From RGVD01 sp040403075 (GTDB lineage Bacteria > Bacteroidota > Bacteroidia > UKL13-3): 57,727 bases of DNA. Below, piece after piece: positions 5,760-15,700 of this stretch; positions within the stretch are counted from its first letter, which is position 1; the number at the start of each line of letters is the position of its first letter. The stretch is taken from contig JBBALJ010000009.1 of NCBI GenBank assembly GCA_040403075.1, positions 1 to 57,727 on the forward strand, in the 5' to 3' direction. The notes beneath the pieces were generated by a model. The model saw nothing but the letters and a program-made list of their open reading frames with translations, did not search any database and had not been told where the DNA came from. Made by a program: the position numbers and the translations under genes.

Positions 5760-8735
5760 ATGGAATACAACCACAAACAAATTGAAGAACAATGGCAGCA
5801 GTTTTGGGCCGATAACAAAATTTATAAAGTAAAGGAAGATACCTCAAAGCCGAAATATTATGTACTAGATATGTTCCCATATCCAAGTGGGGCGGGCTTG
5901 CATGTGGGTCATCCATTAGGATACATTGCTTCTGATATTTATTCTAGATATAAAAGGCTAAAGGGCTATAATGTGCTTCATCCAATGGGTTATGATGCCT
6001 TCGGATTGCCAGCTGAGCAGTATGCAATTCAAACAGGTCAACACCCTGCAATAACGACAGAAGTAAATATAAAACGATATAGAGAACAGTTAGATAAAAT
6101 TGGTTTTAGTTATGATTGGGACCGCGAAGTGCGCACTTCAAATCCGGATTACTATCAATGGACACAATGGATTTTTATTAAATTGTTTCACAGTTGGTTT
6201 AACCCCAAAACAGATAAAGCAGAACCCATTGAAACGCTTGTAAAGATATTTGAGAAAAAAGGATTTCATGGTGTGGATGATACCATTTTAAATGGCGGTA
6301 TAGAAATGGATTTTGCCACATTTACAGGTGAAGAATGGAAACAGTTTAGTGAAGTAAAAAAACAAAAAATTTTACTAGGCTTTCGTTTGGCTTATTTGAG
6401 TGATACCTATGTAAACTGGTGTCCTGCCTTGGGAACAGTTCTAAGTAATGACGAAATAAAAGATGGCGTTAGCGAACGTGGAGGACATCCTGTTGAACGC
6501 AAATTGATGAAGCAATGGAGTATGAAAATTACGGCCTATGCTGAGCGCTTGTTACAAGATTTGAATGAGCTAGATTGGACTGAAAGTATCAAAGAAGCTC
6601 AAAGAAATTGGATAGGAAAAAGTGTTGGTTCTTCAATTGAATTCAAAGTTCAAAACACTACATTAGCTATTGAGGTTTTTACCACCCGTCCTGATACCAT
6701 TTTTGGAGTGAGTTTTTTAGCCATTGCACCTGAACATGAAATGCTAGGTGAGTTGGTGGATGCTGATTACATTGACGATGTGGCTGCCTATGTTGAAGAA
6801 GCAAAGAACCGCAGTGAGCGAGATAGGCAAGCTGATGTAAAACGCATAAGTGGTCAGTTTACGGGTATGTATGCCATTCATCCATTTACCGAAAAAGAAG
6901 TACCTATTTGGGTGGCCGATTATGTATTGGCAGGATATGGCACAGGAGCTGTGATGGGTGTGGCAGCCCATGATACACGAGATTTTGCATTTGCCAAACA
7001 TTTCAGTTTACCCATCCCACAAGTAGTTAAACCCAGCATCCCCGATTCAGCTGTAGAGACGTTGCATGCAACGTCTGAAAATGCGAATAATAACAATGCA
7101 ACGTCTATACAAGAAGCATTCGATGCCAAGGATGGTATATTAATTAATTCATCATTTTTAAATGGATTATCGGTTAAGGATGCCATTAAGCGTGCTATTG
7201 AAGAGATAGAAAAGCGTGGCATCGGAAAAGGTAAAACCAATTACCGTTTGCGTGATGCTATTTTTGGTCGTCAACGCTATTGGGGTGAGCCTATTCCTGT
7301 GTATTACAAAGATGGATTGCCATATACGATTGATGAAAGTGAATTGCCATTGATTTTACCTGAAGTTGATAAATACCTACCTACAGAAGATGGTGAACCA
7401 CCATTGGCAAGGGCTAACAATTGGAAATACCAAGGCAAATACGAATATGAGTTGTCTACCATGCCAGGATGGGCGGGCAGTTCATGGTATTTTTTGCGTT
7501 ATATGGACAATAAAAATACTGAAGAGTTTGTGGGCAATGTAGCCAAGGATTATTGGAAACAAGTAGATTTATACATTGGAGGTAGCGAGCACGCCACAGG
7601 CCATTTATTGTATGTGCGCTTCTGGACAAAGTTTTTATACGACATGGGTTTGATTTCTGTAAAAGAACCCGCTAAGAAATTGATTAATCAGGGGATGATA
7701 CAAGGTAGGAGTAGCTTCGTTTTTCGACTAGGTTTTTATGATATTAATGGAAAACCAATTCAAACGTCTAAATCAATTTTTGTTTCAAGGAATTTAAGTG
7801 AAAAAATAAATCAAGGCTTATTATTAGTAGATTTCGAAAAGATATTAATAGATCAATTAGGACTAAGCTTTGTTGAAAATCTTGAATTGAAAAATCAAGG
7901 TGGTATTTTCACAAGTGCAATTAATGCTGATATTAGTTTTGTTAAAAATGATGAATTAGATATTGACGCGTTTAAAAATTGGAGAGATGATTATAAAGAT
8001 GCCGAATTCATTTTAGAAGATGGGAAATATATCTGCGGTAATGAAGTTGAAAAAATGTCCAAGTCTAAATACAATGTGGTAACTCCAGATGATATTATCG
8101 AAGAATATGGAGCAGATACATTGCGTTTGTATGAAATGTTTTTGGGCCCATTGGAGCAAAGCAAACCTTGGAGCACCCAAGGCATAGAAGGGGTTCACCG
8201 TTTCTTGAAAAAGCTTTGGCGCTTATTCTATTATGATAATGGATTATTGGTTAACAATGAGGAACCAAGCAAGCAAGAATTGAAAGCTTTGCATAAATTG
8301 ATTAAGAAAGTAGGGGAGGATATTGAGAATTTTTCATTCAACACTTCTGTGCCAGCTTTCATGATTTGTGTGAACGAATTGAGCGATTTGAAGTGCAACA
8401 AGAAAGCAATCCTTTCGGATTTATTGGTATGTCTATCGCCTTATGCACCGCATATTACAGAAGAATTGTGGCAAAGTGCTTTAGGTAATACAAGTAGTAT
8501 TGTTACAACTGAATTCCCTTTCTTTAATCCAGATTATTTGGTTGAAAGTTCGTTTAGCTATCCAATCTCAATCAATGGAAAACACCGTGAAAACATTGAG
8601 TTTGCTTTAGATGCTAACCCTGCAGATGTCGAAGCCACAGTGCTTGCCAACGAAACCGTTCAAAAATGGTTAGAAGGCAAAACACCTAAAAAGGTAATCT
8701 TTGTAAAAGGTAAGATTGTAAATATTGTAGTTTAG
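5760..8735 (+). CDS. leuS: Leucyl-tRNA synthetase
   Basis: Charges tRNA-Leu; class I synthetase of 991 residues, longer than the roughly 860 of E. coli. The Rossmann HIGH-type motif is HVGH (48-51) in YPSGAGLHVGHPLGY and the KMSKS loop is exact at 765-769. The CP1 editing domain contains FTTRPDTIFG and GYGTGAVMGVAAHDTRD. Two expansions account for part of the extra length. One is a palindromic element coding for about residues 432-451 (VETLHATSENANNNNATSIQ) in the editing domain. The other is a long AT-rich insertion around 645-715, between INQGMIQGRSSFVFR and the segment before KMSKS. The C-terminal anticodon-binding domain (EQSKPWSTQGIEGVHRF onward) is complete. The reading frame is intact, so the enzyme should be functional. 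Confidence 0.98.
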   Translation: MEYNHKQIEEQWQQFWADNKIYKVKEDTSKPKYYVLDMFPYPSGAGLHVGHPLGYIASDIYSRYKRLKGYNVLHPMGYDAFGLPAEQYAIQTGQHPAITTEVNIKRYREQLDKIGFSYDWDREVRTSNPDYYQWTQWIFIKLFHSWFNPKTDKAEPIETLVKIFEKKGFHGVDDTILNGGIEMDFATFTGEEWKQFSEVKKQKILLGFRLAYLSDTYVNWCPALGTVLSNDEIKDGVSERGGHPVERKLMKQWSMKITAYAERLLQDLNELDWTESIKEAQRNWIGKSVGSSIEFKVQNTTLAIEVFTTRPDTIFGVSFLAIAPEHEMLGELVDADYIDDVAAYVEEAKNRSERDRQADVKRISGQFTGMYAIHPFTEKEVPIWVADYVLAGYGTGAVMGVAAHDTRDFAFAKHFSLPIPQVVKPSIPDSAVETLHATSENANNNNATSIQEAFDAKDGILINSSFLNGLSVKDAIKRAIEEIEKRGIGKGKTNYRLRDAIFGRQRYWGEPIPVYYKDGLPYTIDESELPLILPEVDKYLPTEDGEPPLARANNWKYQGKYEYELSTMPGWAGSSWYFLRYMDNKNTEEFVGNVAKDYWKQVDLYIGGSEHATGHLLYVRFWTKFLYDMGLISVKEPAKKLINQGMIQGRSSFVFRLGFYDINGKPIQTSKSIFVSRNLSEKINQGLLLVDFEKILIDQLGLSFVENLELKNQGGIFTSAINADISFVKNDELDIDAFKNWRDDYKDAEFILEDGKYICGNEVEKMSKSKYNVVTPDDIIEEYGADTLRLYEMFLGPLEQSKPWSTQGIEGVHRFLKKLWRLFYYDNGLLVNNEEPSKQELKALHKLIKKVGEDIENFSFNTSVPAFMICVNELSDLKCNKKAILSDLLVCLSPYAPHITEELWQSALGNTSSIVTTEFPFFNPDYLVESSFSYPISINGKHRENIEFALDANPADVEATVLANETVQKWLEGKTPKKVIFVKGKIVNIVV
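7053..7110. repeat. Palindromic element inserted in frame within leuS
   Basis: A perfect 20-base palindrome, agacgttgcatgcaacgtct, occupies 7057-7076, and a third half-copy tgcaacgtct lies at 7097-7106. The outer arms gtagagacgttgca (7053-7066) and tgcaacgtctatac (7097-7110) are inverted repeats with one mismatch. Palindromes of the form GTAGAGACG...CGTCTCTAC occur as dispersed intergenic repeats in some bacteria, from memory. Here the element sits inside a coding region and keeps the frame, like Rickettsia palindromic elements. Confidence 0.7.
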
Positions 8736-8823
8736 TTGATTGTTGTTAGTCGACAGTTGAAAGGTTTATATTCCAGAATCTTTTACTATCCACTATACCC
8801 TATTGCCTATATCCTATATCCTG
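8736..8823. other. Convergent gap after leuS
   Basis: Short intergenic stretch between leuS and the convergent regulator gene. It contains a degenerate pyrimidine-rich run of ctat-type units (about 8783-8822: cctattgcctatatcctata). I see no strong hairpin terminator. Confidence 0.4.
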
Positions 8824-9816
8824 TTATTGGTTTATTTTCGCTTTCAGCGCATCTACCTTGTCGAACAATATTTTGAAAAACTGGTTGCGCTGTTTCTCGC
8901 TCTGACCGCTAATTTGAATGGACTTTTGCATCAAGTTTTTTATCCAAGTTTCATTTTCGTGAACAAAAGCAGGGTTGGTAGTATTCATCATATTGAAAGT
9001 ATTGTTACTTACAAAAGCCATTTTGGTATTGGCCATCTGTACGATGATGCTATTGTTTCCTATCATTACCTCACTTTTAAACAATGTGAAGTTTTGTTTA
9101 TCGTCCAAATTTTTACTACTGTGTTGCGCTTGCGTTTTTAGGTTTTGAAGAATGGATTCAACATGTTTGCACATTTGAATCGCTTGTGCTTTATCGGCAA
9201 AAAAATCATTCTCCCAAAAGTATTCAATTTGCTTGAGTGTGCTGTTCATGGTGTCTTCACTCCATATTTCAACAGATGAGGTTTGGTTATAATAAAACAA
9301 CATTTTTTTTGTGGCATCTATCATATCTTCATCAATCAAACTAGCATCAAATTTTCTGTGTGCAAAATCCTGATGGTTTACAATACATTTCAGCCAATAG
9401 AACAACTTGAAGCAAGCAAATTCTTCATTAGCAAAATGGTGCCATATGGGAACATCATCAGCAGCATAAATGATATGGCTTTTATCATCTTTTGAAATGT
9501 TAACTACATGTTGAAGCAAGGTGTTAAGCCATTGGGTAAAATTTTGCTTGTCGCCAGCTACTTTAAGGTAGGAGAAGTTAACCAACATGTCCATAGATCC
9601 TTGCATATTCATATCAAATGAAACTTTAAAATGTTTCACCATTTTATCAATTTCATGCACATTTAGGGGTATTTCTCCTCTCATTCTTCTATACGCACTA
9701 TCGGTGCTCAAACCCAGTAAATCTGCCAATTCATCGGCTAATCCTTTCCCGTTTTTAAGGCTATTTTTAATTTTATCAATAAAGGCCAATTGAATGGCTT
9801 TTGCATTGTCTTCCAT
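8824..9816 (-). CDS. BetR-like helix-turn-helix transcriptional regulator
   Basis: A cytoplasmic protein of 330 residues with no signal peptide or membrane segment. Residues about 22-60 (GKGLADELADLLGLSTDSAY, then RRMRGEIPLNVHEI) read as a helix-turn-helix of the XRE/BetR type. The remaining 270 residues are helical and hydrophilic, rich in Asn, Gln and Phe, and I do not recognise a ligand domain. Proteins of this size with a BetR-like N-terminus are common in Bacteroidota and their targets are mostly unknown. Three matching palindromes lie directly upstream (9838-9931), which suggests autoregulation. DNA binding is well supported; what it regulates is inference. Confidence 0.72.
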   Translation of the reverse strand: MEDNAKAIQLAFIDKIKNSLKNGKGLADELADLLGLSTDSAYRRMRGEIPLNVHEIDKMVKHFKVSFDMNMQGSMDMLVNFSYLKVAGDKQNFTQWLNTLLQHVVNISKDDKSHIIYAADDVPIWHHFANEEFACFKLFYWLKCIVNHQDFAHRKFDASLIDEDMIDATKKMLFYYNQTSSVEIWSEDTMNSTLKQIEYFWENDFFADKAQAIQMCKHVESILQNLKTQAQHSSKNLDDKQNFTLFKSEVMIGNNSIIVQMANTKMAFVSNNTFNMMNTTNPAFVHENETWIKNLMQKSIQISGQSEKQRNQFFKILFDKVDALKAKINQ

Positions 9817-9837
9817 AAGCTATCGGATTTTCATTTT

Positions 9838-9931
9838 TTGCAATTATTGCAAGAGTAAATAAAGTTTTGCATTTAATGCAAATAAATGTAGGAGTTCATT
9901 TAAATTTTATTTTTGATTGCATTTTATGCAA
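9838..9931. promoter_or_regulatory. Three palindromic operator-like sites
   Basis: Three 15-base palindromes share the consensus TTGCAwTTwATGCAA: TTGCAATTATTGCAA (9838-9852), TTGCATTTAATGCAA (9867-9881) and TTGCATTTTATGCAA (9917-9931). Centres are 29 and 50 bases apart, close to three and five helical turns. They sit between the leftward HTH gene (start 9816) and the rightward XRE gene (start 10078). A TATTTTTG -7-like box (9908-9915, plus strand) directly abuts the third site. The most likely reading is a cooperative operator for the neighbouring regulator. Confidence 0.6.
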
Positions 9932-10004
9932 ATATTTATGTGTGTTTAAGTATTAAGCCATTATTAAAAGCTATGTAATGAGCCCACCTTTGGCATACAT
10001 AAAA

Positions 10005-10060
10005 ACAAGGTATAACTTGTTGTTATGGTATTTCAACAACGATATTCTTGTACTTATACC
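10005..10060. promoter_or_regulatory. Inverted repeats upstream of the XRE gene
   Basis: acaag-gtataa-cttgt (10005-10020) is an inverted repeat. ggtataa (10009-10015) is also mirrored by ttatacc (10054-10060), and gttgtt / aacaac arms lie between them. The cluster ends 17 bases before the XRE start codon. It is a plausible operator, distinct in sequence from the TTGCAT sites. Confidence 0.35.
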
Positions 10061-10077
10061 TTAAAAAAGAATTAAAG

Positions 10078-10299
10078 ATGACATTGGAACAAAGGATAAG
10101 GAAAATTAGAGAAGCTAAAAAGCTTACACAAGTAGATGTGGCATTTAAATTTGGTATTAGTGCTTCTGCTTATGGTCAGATCGAAAGAAATGCATCCAAG
10201 TCTACTTATGACACCTTGTTAAAAATAGCTAAGGCATTGGATGTAAGTATCCTTTTTTTATTAGATACTATCAGTTCTGATTATGTAGAAAAAAAATGA
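10078..10299 (+). CDS. Small XRE-family HTH regulator
   Basis: A 73-residue DNA-binding protein that is nearly all HTH_3/Cro-CI domain: RIRKIREAKKLTQVDVAFKF, then GISASAYGQIERNASKSTYD and LLKIAKALDVSILFLL. I chose ATG 10078 because MTLEQRIRKIRE is the usual family start; a TTG at 10048 would add ten unconserved residues. No partner toxin or second domain is visible, so it is a stand-alone regulator. It lies divergent from the BetR-like gene and 62 bases before an outer-membrane protein gene that it may control. Confidence 0.85.
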   Translation: MTLEQRIRKIREAKKLTQVDVAFKFGISASAYGQIERNASKSTYDTLLKIAKALDVSILFLLDTISSDYVEKK

Positions 10300-10361
10300 A
10301 AGGTTATAATAAAGATACCTATGAATAGGAATTAAATTTTTAAAGCTAAATGAATACAATT

Positions 10362-11264
10362 ATGAAAACTACCATTTCTAAAATTTTTGTTAGCTGCATT
10401 CTGTTGTGCAGTTTTTATTCCCTCAAAGCTCAAACTAATGATTCCCTTTCGGTAGAATCAGCTAAAAAACGAATTCGTAGCTCAAAAGAAATACTTGCAG
10501 AAGTTGTTTTGAAGGATGGCAATATATTAAGGGGGAATGTGATAGAAGAATATGTGGACTCCATTACTTTCAATTCTTCTTTAACAGGAGCCATATCGAT
10601 TTTGAGGATAAATATTCTAAATATAAAATACTTCAATCCTGAAAGTAAAGGGAATGAGCAAGTGTATGTAAATTTAGCTAGTAGGTATTTCTTTTCACCT
10701 TCTGCCATGAATATGAAAAAAGGGGATGGCTATTATCAAAATACATTCTTCACTTTAAGTACATTTAACTATGCCATAAACGACTATATAACAATAGGTG
10801 GAGGATTTGAATTGTTCTCACTATTGTTTGGTCATCCAATTGTTATTTTAACACCCAAATTTTCAATTCCTATAGCCGAAAAACTGCATATTGGCGGAGG
10901 TATATTATATGCAAATATTTTGGGTTTACAGAGCTCCTCAAGTGGTTTAAACGTGGCTTATGGAAATGTTACTTATGGCGATACAAAATCAAACATTAGT
11001 GTAAATGTAGGAACCAGTCTTAGTTATCCAGGAAGACCAACCTTTACAGTTTGCGGGTTTCAACAAGTGGCACCTAAATTTGGTTTGATGTCCGAGAATT
11101 GGATTATTCCAAGTGGAGATAATAGTACAGTCAATTTGTACACTTTTGGAGGAAGGGTAATTGGTAGAAAAAATCTATTCGATTTTGGTTTGATAACAAA
11201 TGAAACCCTACTAAAATCGCCCCTTCCAGCTATACCTTTTTTGAGTTTTACCTTAAGATTTTGA
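10362..11264 (+). CDS. Predicted outer-membrane protein of unknown function
   Basis: About 300 residues. The signal peptide MKTTISKIFVSCILLCSFYS ends near LKAQ. I prefer ATG 10362 to the in-frame ATG at 10350 because the signal peptide then matches those of the genes at 11318 and 16884. Residues about 40-95 (EVVLKDGNILRGNVIEEYVD) resemble a small beta domain often seen ahead of Bacteroidota barrels. The C-terminal two thirds alternate hydrophobic and polar residues (ITIGGGFELFSLLFG, KLHIGGGILYANILG) and end in Phe (FLSFTLRF), as outer-membrane barrels do. No specific function is shown. It lies between the XRE gene and the propeller genes on the same strand. Confidence 0.7.
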   Translation: MKTTISKIFVSCILLCSFYSLKAQTNDSLSVESAKKRIRSSKEILAEVVLKDGNILRGNVIEEYVDSITFNSSLTGAISILRINILNIKYFNPESKGNEQVYVNLASRYFFSPSAMNMKKGDGYYQNTFFTLSTFNYAINDYITIGGGFELFSLLFGHPIVILTPKFSIPIAEKLHIGGGILYANILGLQSSSSGLNVAYGNVTYGDTKSNISVNVGTSLSYPGRPTFTVCGFQQVAPKFGLMSENWIIPSGDNSTVNLYTFGGRVIGRKNLFDFGLITNETLLKSPLPAIPFLSFTLRF

Positions 11265-11317
11265 GAGGAACAAATTGATAAAAAACAAAATTAAACTATT
11301 AAAACAAATAAGCATTT

Positions 11318-12699
11318 ATGAAAAAAATCTTATCAAAAACAATAATTACCTGTATTCTGGCATTTTTCACAATTAGTTCATCTGCTCAGTGGAGCGAATT
11401 GGGGGGGCAAATGCTTTATCTGCCGATGGTGGTATATCAACTTTAACATCAGATGCTACTAACAATATTTATGCTGCTGGTTTATTTAAAAACAGCAGTG
11501 GCAGTTATTATGTGGCTAAATTTAACGGTATAAGTTGGAATGAATTAGGTGGCAATAATTCATTAGCAGCAGGTAATGAAATTACTCAGATACTTTGTGA
11601 TAAACTCGGTAATATTTATGCATTGGCTAATTTTAAAAATAGTAGCGGCAATTATTATGTGGCTAAGTGGAACGGAAGTAACTGGAGTGAAACCGGAGGA
11701 ATAGATGCATTGGCTGCCAACGCATCTATAAAAACAATTTGCAGTGATACTGCAGGTAATATATATGTAGCAGGTAGTTTTACCAATGGCTCATCATCAT
11801 TTTCAGGAAACAATTATGTGGCTAAATGGGATGGCACTAAATGGAGTGAAATTGGTGGAAGATTTACATCAAATATTAAAGGTTCTATTTTGTCAATTTG
11901 TAGTGATGTGGCTGGTAATATTTATGCAGCTGGAATGTTGTTTGATGCCAACAATAAATGTTATGTAAGTAAATGGGATGGAAATACATGGAGCGAATTA
12001 GGAGGAACAAATACATTTGGAGCAAAAACTACCAATCTTTCTATTAATTCAATTTGCAGTGATGCAGCAGGTAATATATATGCAGCTGGGCTTTTTGGTA
12101 ATGATAATCCTTTTGGTAATAGTTATGTAAATAAGTGGGATAAATCAAACAATACTTGGAGTGAATTAGGAGGTAAAAACACGTTAGGGTCAAATGCCCC
12201 TATCCGTAAAATTTATTGTGATCAATCAAATAATATTTATGTACTAGGTGCTAAAAACAATACTACTGATAAAACCATGAAATGGGATGGAAAGACTTGG
12301 ACAGAATTGTTGTTTAATGAAACTGGCATGTTGAATGCTATTTGTTTCGATGCTGCAAATAATATTTATGTAGCAGGATATGTTAAAAATGCCAATGGCA
12401 AATATTATGTAGCCAAAAGTGCTGCCAATGTGAACGTAAATGAAGATGTATTAAATAATAAATCAAATAATTACATTCGAGTATTTCCTAATCCTGCCTC
12501 TTCATTCATTTCAATTGAAACAGACCAACGAATAGCTAAAATTGATTTATTAAACCATACTGGTCAACTCATTCAAAATATTGAACAAATACAAAGCGAT
12601 AAATACACTTTGGATTTAAATCATTTAGCTAAAGGCATTTATTTTATTCAAGTTACAAGTAATGATTTTACCACAACACATAAAATTAAAATTGAATAA
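11318..12699 (+). CDS. T9SS-sorted seven-repeat beta-propeller protein, frameshifted in a G7 tract
   Basis: An ATG at 11318 encodes a good signal peptide (MKKILSKTIITCILAFFTIS, ending SSAQ) followed by WSELGG. The frame is lost in a run of seven G (11401-11407) and stops at 11446. The next frame continues GGANAL and stays open to 12699; its apparent GTG start at 11389 has no signal peptide. Eight G instead of seven would restore one protein of about 460 residues. The body has seven repeats of about 46-55 residues, each with WSELGG near one end and NNIYAAGLF / YYVAKWNG inside, which fits a seven-bladed propeller. The C-terminus (VFPNPASSFISIE ... GIYFIQVTSNDF) is a T9SS type A sorting domain. 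It could be a phase-variable gene, a decaying gene or a sequencing error. Confidence 0.75.
11401..11407. repeat. G7 homopolymer at the frameshift point
   Basis: Seven consecutive G directly after the codon for Leu in WSEL. Upstream codons (frame of ATG 11318) and downstream codons (frame of the propeller) differ by one base here. A tract of eight would join them. Such tracts change length by slipped-strand mispairing and are also error-prone in some sequencing methods. Confidence 0.85.
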
Positions 12700-12721
12700 A
12701 TAAAAAAAAACAAAAAGGCAG

Positions 12722-12744
12722 AACCGAAAAACCAAATAGTAGAA
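12722..12744 (+). repeat. Shared leader motif, copy 1
   Basis: The leader reads aaccgaaaaaccaaatagta (then gaa), 27-49 bases before the ATG at 12771. It matches 16821-16843 at 20 of 23 positions. Shared non-coding sequence ahead of two neighbouring genes suggests a common regulatory element or a shared origin by duplication. Confidence 0.5.
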
Positions 12745-12770
12745 AAGAAACTCAAACTTATTTAAAAACT

Positions 12771-15700
12771 ATGAATCACCTTTACAAAATTTTTATGCTT
12801 ATATTGTTCTTAGCCATTAAAAATTATGGCTTTGCACAGGCGCCCACCATTAGTTCCTTTTCTCCAACTTCTGGCTCCATTGGAACATTGGTTACAATAA
12901 AAGGAACAAACCTAAATAACATTGATACCATTAAGATTGGAGGCGTTTCAGCCATTAAAATTTCTGCTAAAACAGATACCCTAGTGGCTATGGTAATGCC
13001 AGGAGCTATTACTGGAAATATTTACCTTACCAATGCAACTGGAAATGTGAGCAGCACTATCAGTTTTAATAAAACGGCAAGTATTGCTCCAACCATGCAG
13101 CAAGGCAATAAGTTGGTGGGGACGGGTGCTGTTGGGAATGCTGAACAAGGAGCAGTTGCCATAAGTGGGGATGGCAATACAGCTTTGGTAGGTGGCTCTG
13201 GCGATAATGGAGGCATTGGTGCAGTGTGGGTGTATGTTCGAAATGGCAGCATTTGGACTCAGCAAGGTAGTAAATTAGTGGGTACTGGCGCAATAGGAAC
13301 TGCATATCAAGGTGGTAAAGTATCATTAAGTGCCGATGGAAATATGGCACTAATAAGTGGCTCTGGCGATAATGGAGGCATAGGTGCGGCATGGGTATTT
13401 ACCCGAAATGGAAATACTTGGAGCCAACAAGGCAATAAATTAGTAGGAACAGGAGCAATAGGTTCTAGTAGACAAGGTACCTCCGTTTCACTTAGTGCCG
13501 ATGGTAGCACAGCAATTATAGGTGGTTGGGCTGATAATAACAATATGGGTGCGGCATGGGTGTTTGCCCGAAGTGGTAATACTTGGAGCCAAATTGGTAA
13601 CAAATTAGTAGGAACAGGGGTAAACGGCACTTATATTGCACAAGGAACTTCCGTTTCTTTAAGTGCAGATGGCAATACGGCCATTATTGGTGGTAATGCC
13701 GACAACTTTTTTGTTGGTGCAGCTTGGGTTTTTACACGCATTGGAAATACTTGGATTCAACAAGGCAGCAAATTGGTAGGAACAGGCTTTAATAACTCAG
13801 GAGGTCGAGTTGACCAAGGACGTTCTGTTTCATTAAGTGCGGATGGCAATACGGCTCTAATTGGGGCTAACTACGATAATAATCAAGCAGGGGCAGCTTG
13901 GGTTTTTACGCGCAGTGGCAGCGTTTGGAGCCAACAAGGCAGTAAGTTAGTAGGAACTAACGGAAGCGCAAATAGTCAACAAGGTTGTTCTGTTTCATTA
14001 AGTGCAGACGGTAACACAGCTATTATTGGTGGTGAAAATGATAATAATTTAACGGGTGCTGTATGGATGTTTTCACGGACGGGCAACACATGGAGCCAAA
14101 TTGGAAATAAAATTATTGGAAATGCTACGGTTGGTTATAGTCGTTTCGGAAATTCAGTTGCCATTAGTTCAGATGGAAATACTGCCTTCGCTGGTGGATG
14201 GGCTGATGATAATTCCGCAGGTGCAGCATGGGTATTTACTAGGCCTTTTACTGCCAATTTAACAAATATTTTGTTAAGCACTGGAAGTATTAACCCTGCA
14301 TTTAACAAAGATACTTTGTCTTATTCATTAACTGTTGTTAATGCCATCAGCTCAATATCAATTACTGCATTCAAACAAGATACTGATGCCAACATTCAAG
14401 TTAACATTAATAATGGTTCATATATACCTGTTAATTCTGGCTCATCATCTAATCCTTTGAATTTAAATGGTGGCATCAATATAATAAGCATCAAAGTAAC
14501 CGCAGCGGATGGGGTAATAATAAAAATTTACACCATTACCATTACTAGACTTCCTAGCATTCCCATAATTAACAGCTTTTCTCCTACTTCAGGTTCAATT
14601 GGTACTTTGGTAACTATTTTGGGTAGCAGCTTAAGTAATATTGATACATTAAAAATTGGAGGTGTTTCCGCACTCAAAATTTCATCTAGTTATGATTCAC
14701 TTGTTGCAATGGTTATGCCTGGAGCTTCTACTGGAAATATTTATGTAGCAAACATATATGGTAGTGCAACAAGTACAGCAAATTTTACCAAAACATCCAG
14801 TATCCCACCTACTACCCAACAAGGAAATAAATTGGTAGGCACAGGTGCAAGTGGTCAGAGTTATCAGGGCGTTTCAGTATCCTTGAGTTCGGACGGCAAT
14901 ACAGCAATTGTTGGTGGATATGGTGATAATAACTCTATGGGTGCAGCTTGGATTTATACACGAAATGGAACTAATTGGAATCAACAAGGTGTTAAATTAG
15001 TTGGAACTGGGGCAATCGGAAGTTACAGTAGTCAAGGAATAGCCGTAAAAATAAGCGCAGATGGAAATACCGCTATTGTAGGTGGATATACAGATAATAG
15101 CAATAAAGGTGCCGTATGGATTTATACTCGAATTGGAAACACTTGGACTCAACAAGGCCCTAAATTAGTAGGAACAGGCGCTGTTGGGAATGCACAACAA
15201 GGAGCATCAGTTGATTTGAGTGCAGATGGGAACGTTGCCATAGTTGGTGGTTACTCTGATAATAATTTAAAAGGGGCTTTTTGGATTTTCACTCGAAATG
15301 GCAATACTTGGAGTCAACTCGGTAATAAAATGGTAGGTACAGGTGGAACTGATACTTGCCAACAAGGAGGGTCTGTTTCTATAAGTGCGGATGCTAATAC
15401 ATGTCTTATTGGTGGGTTTGCTGATAATAGAAATATTGGTGCAACTTGGGTATTTACAAGAAGTGGAAATAATTGGATTCAACAAGGCGGTAAATTGCTT
15501 GGCACAGGTCTTATTGGACAATGTCGCCAAGGATATTCAGTTTCGTTAAGTGCTGATGGAAACACCGCCTTGGTCGGAGCATTAACAGATAGCAGTTCTT
15601 TTGGAGCATCATTGATTTTTACAAGAACTGGAAACACATGGACACAACAAGGCAATAAATTAGTAGGTACTGGTAATACGGGTACTGCATTTCAAGGTAT

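Noticed and set aside
8803..9141. Plus-strand frame of 112 codons over the BetR-like gene end
   Set aside because: Antisense shadow of the regulator gene with biased composition (Tyr/Phe/Leu) and no family pattern.
11389..12699. A stand-alone gene starting at GTG 11389
   Set aside because: It would lack a signal peptide although it ends in a T9SS sorting domain; the frameshift model with ATG 11318 explains both ends.
13066..13630. Several minus-strand frames over the propeller repeats
   Set aside because: They repeat with the 160-base period of the plus-strand repeats and are Pro/His-rich, so they are by-products of the repeat sequence.
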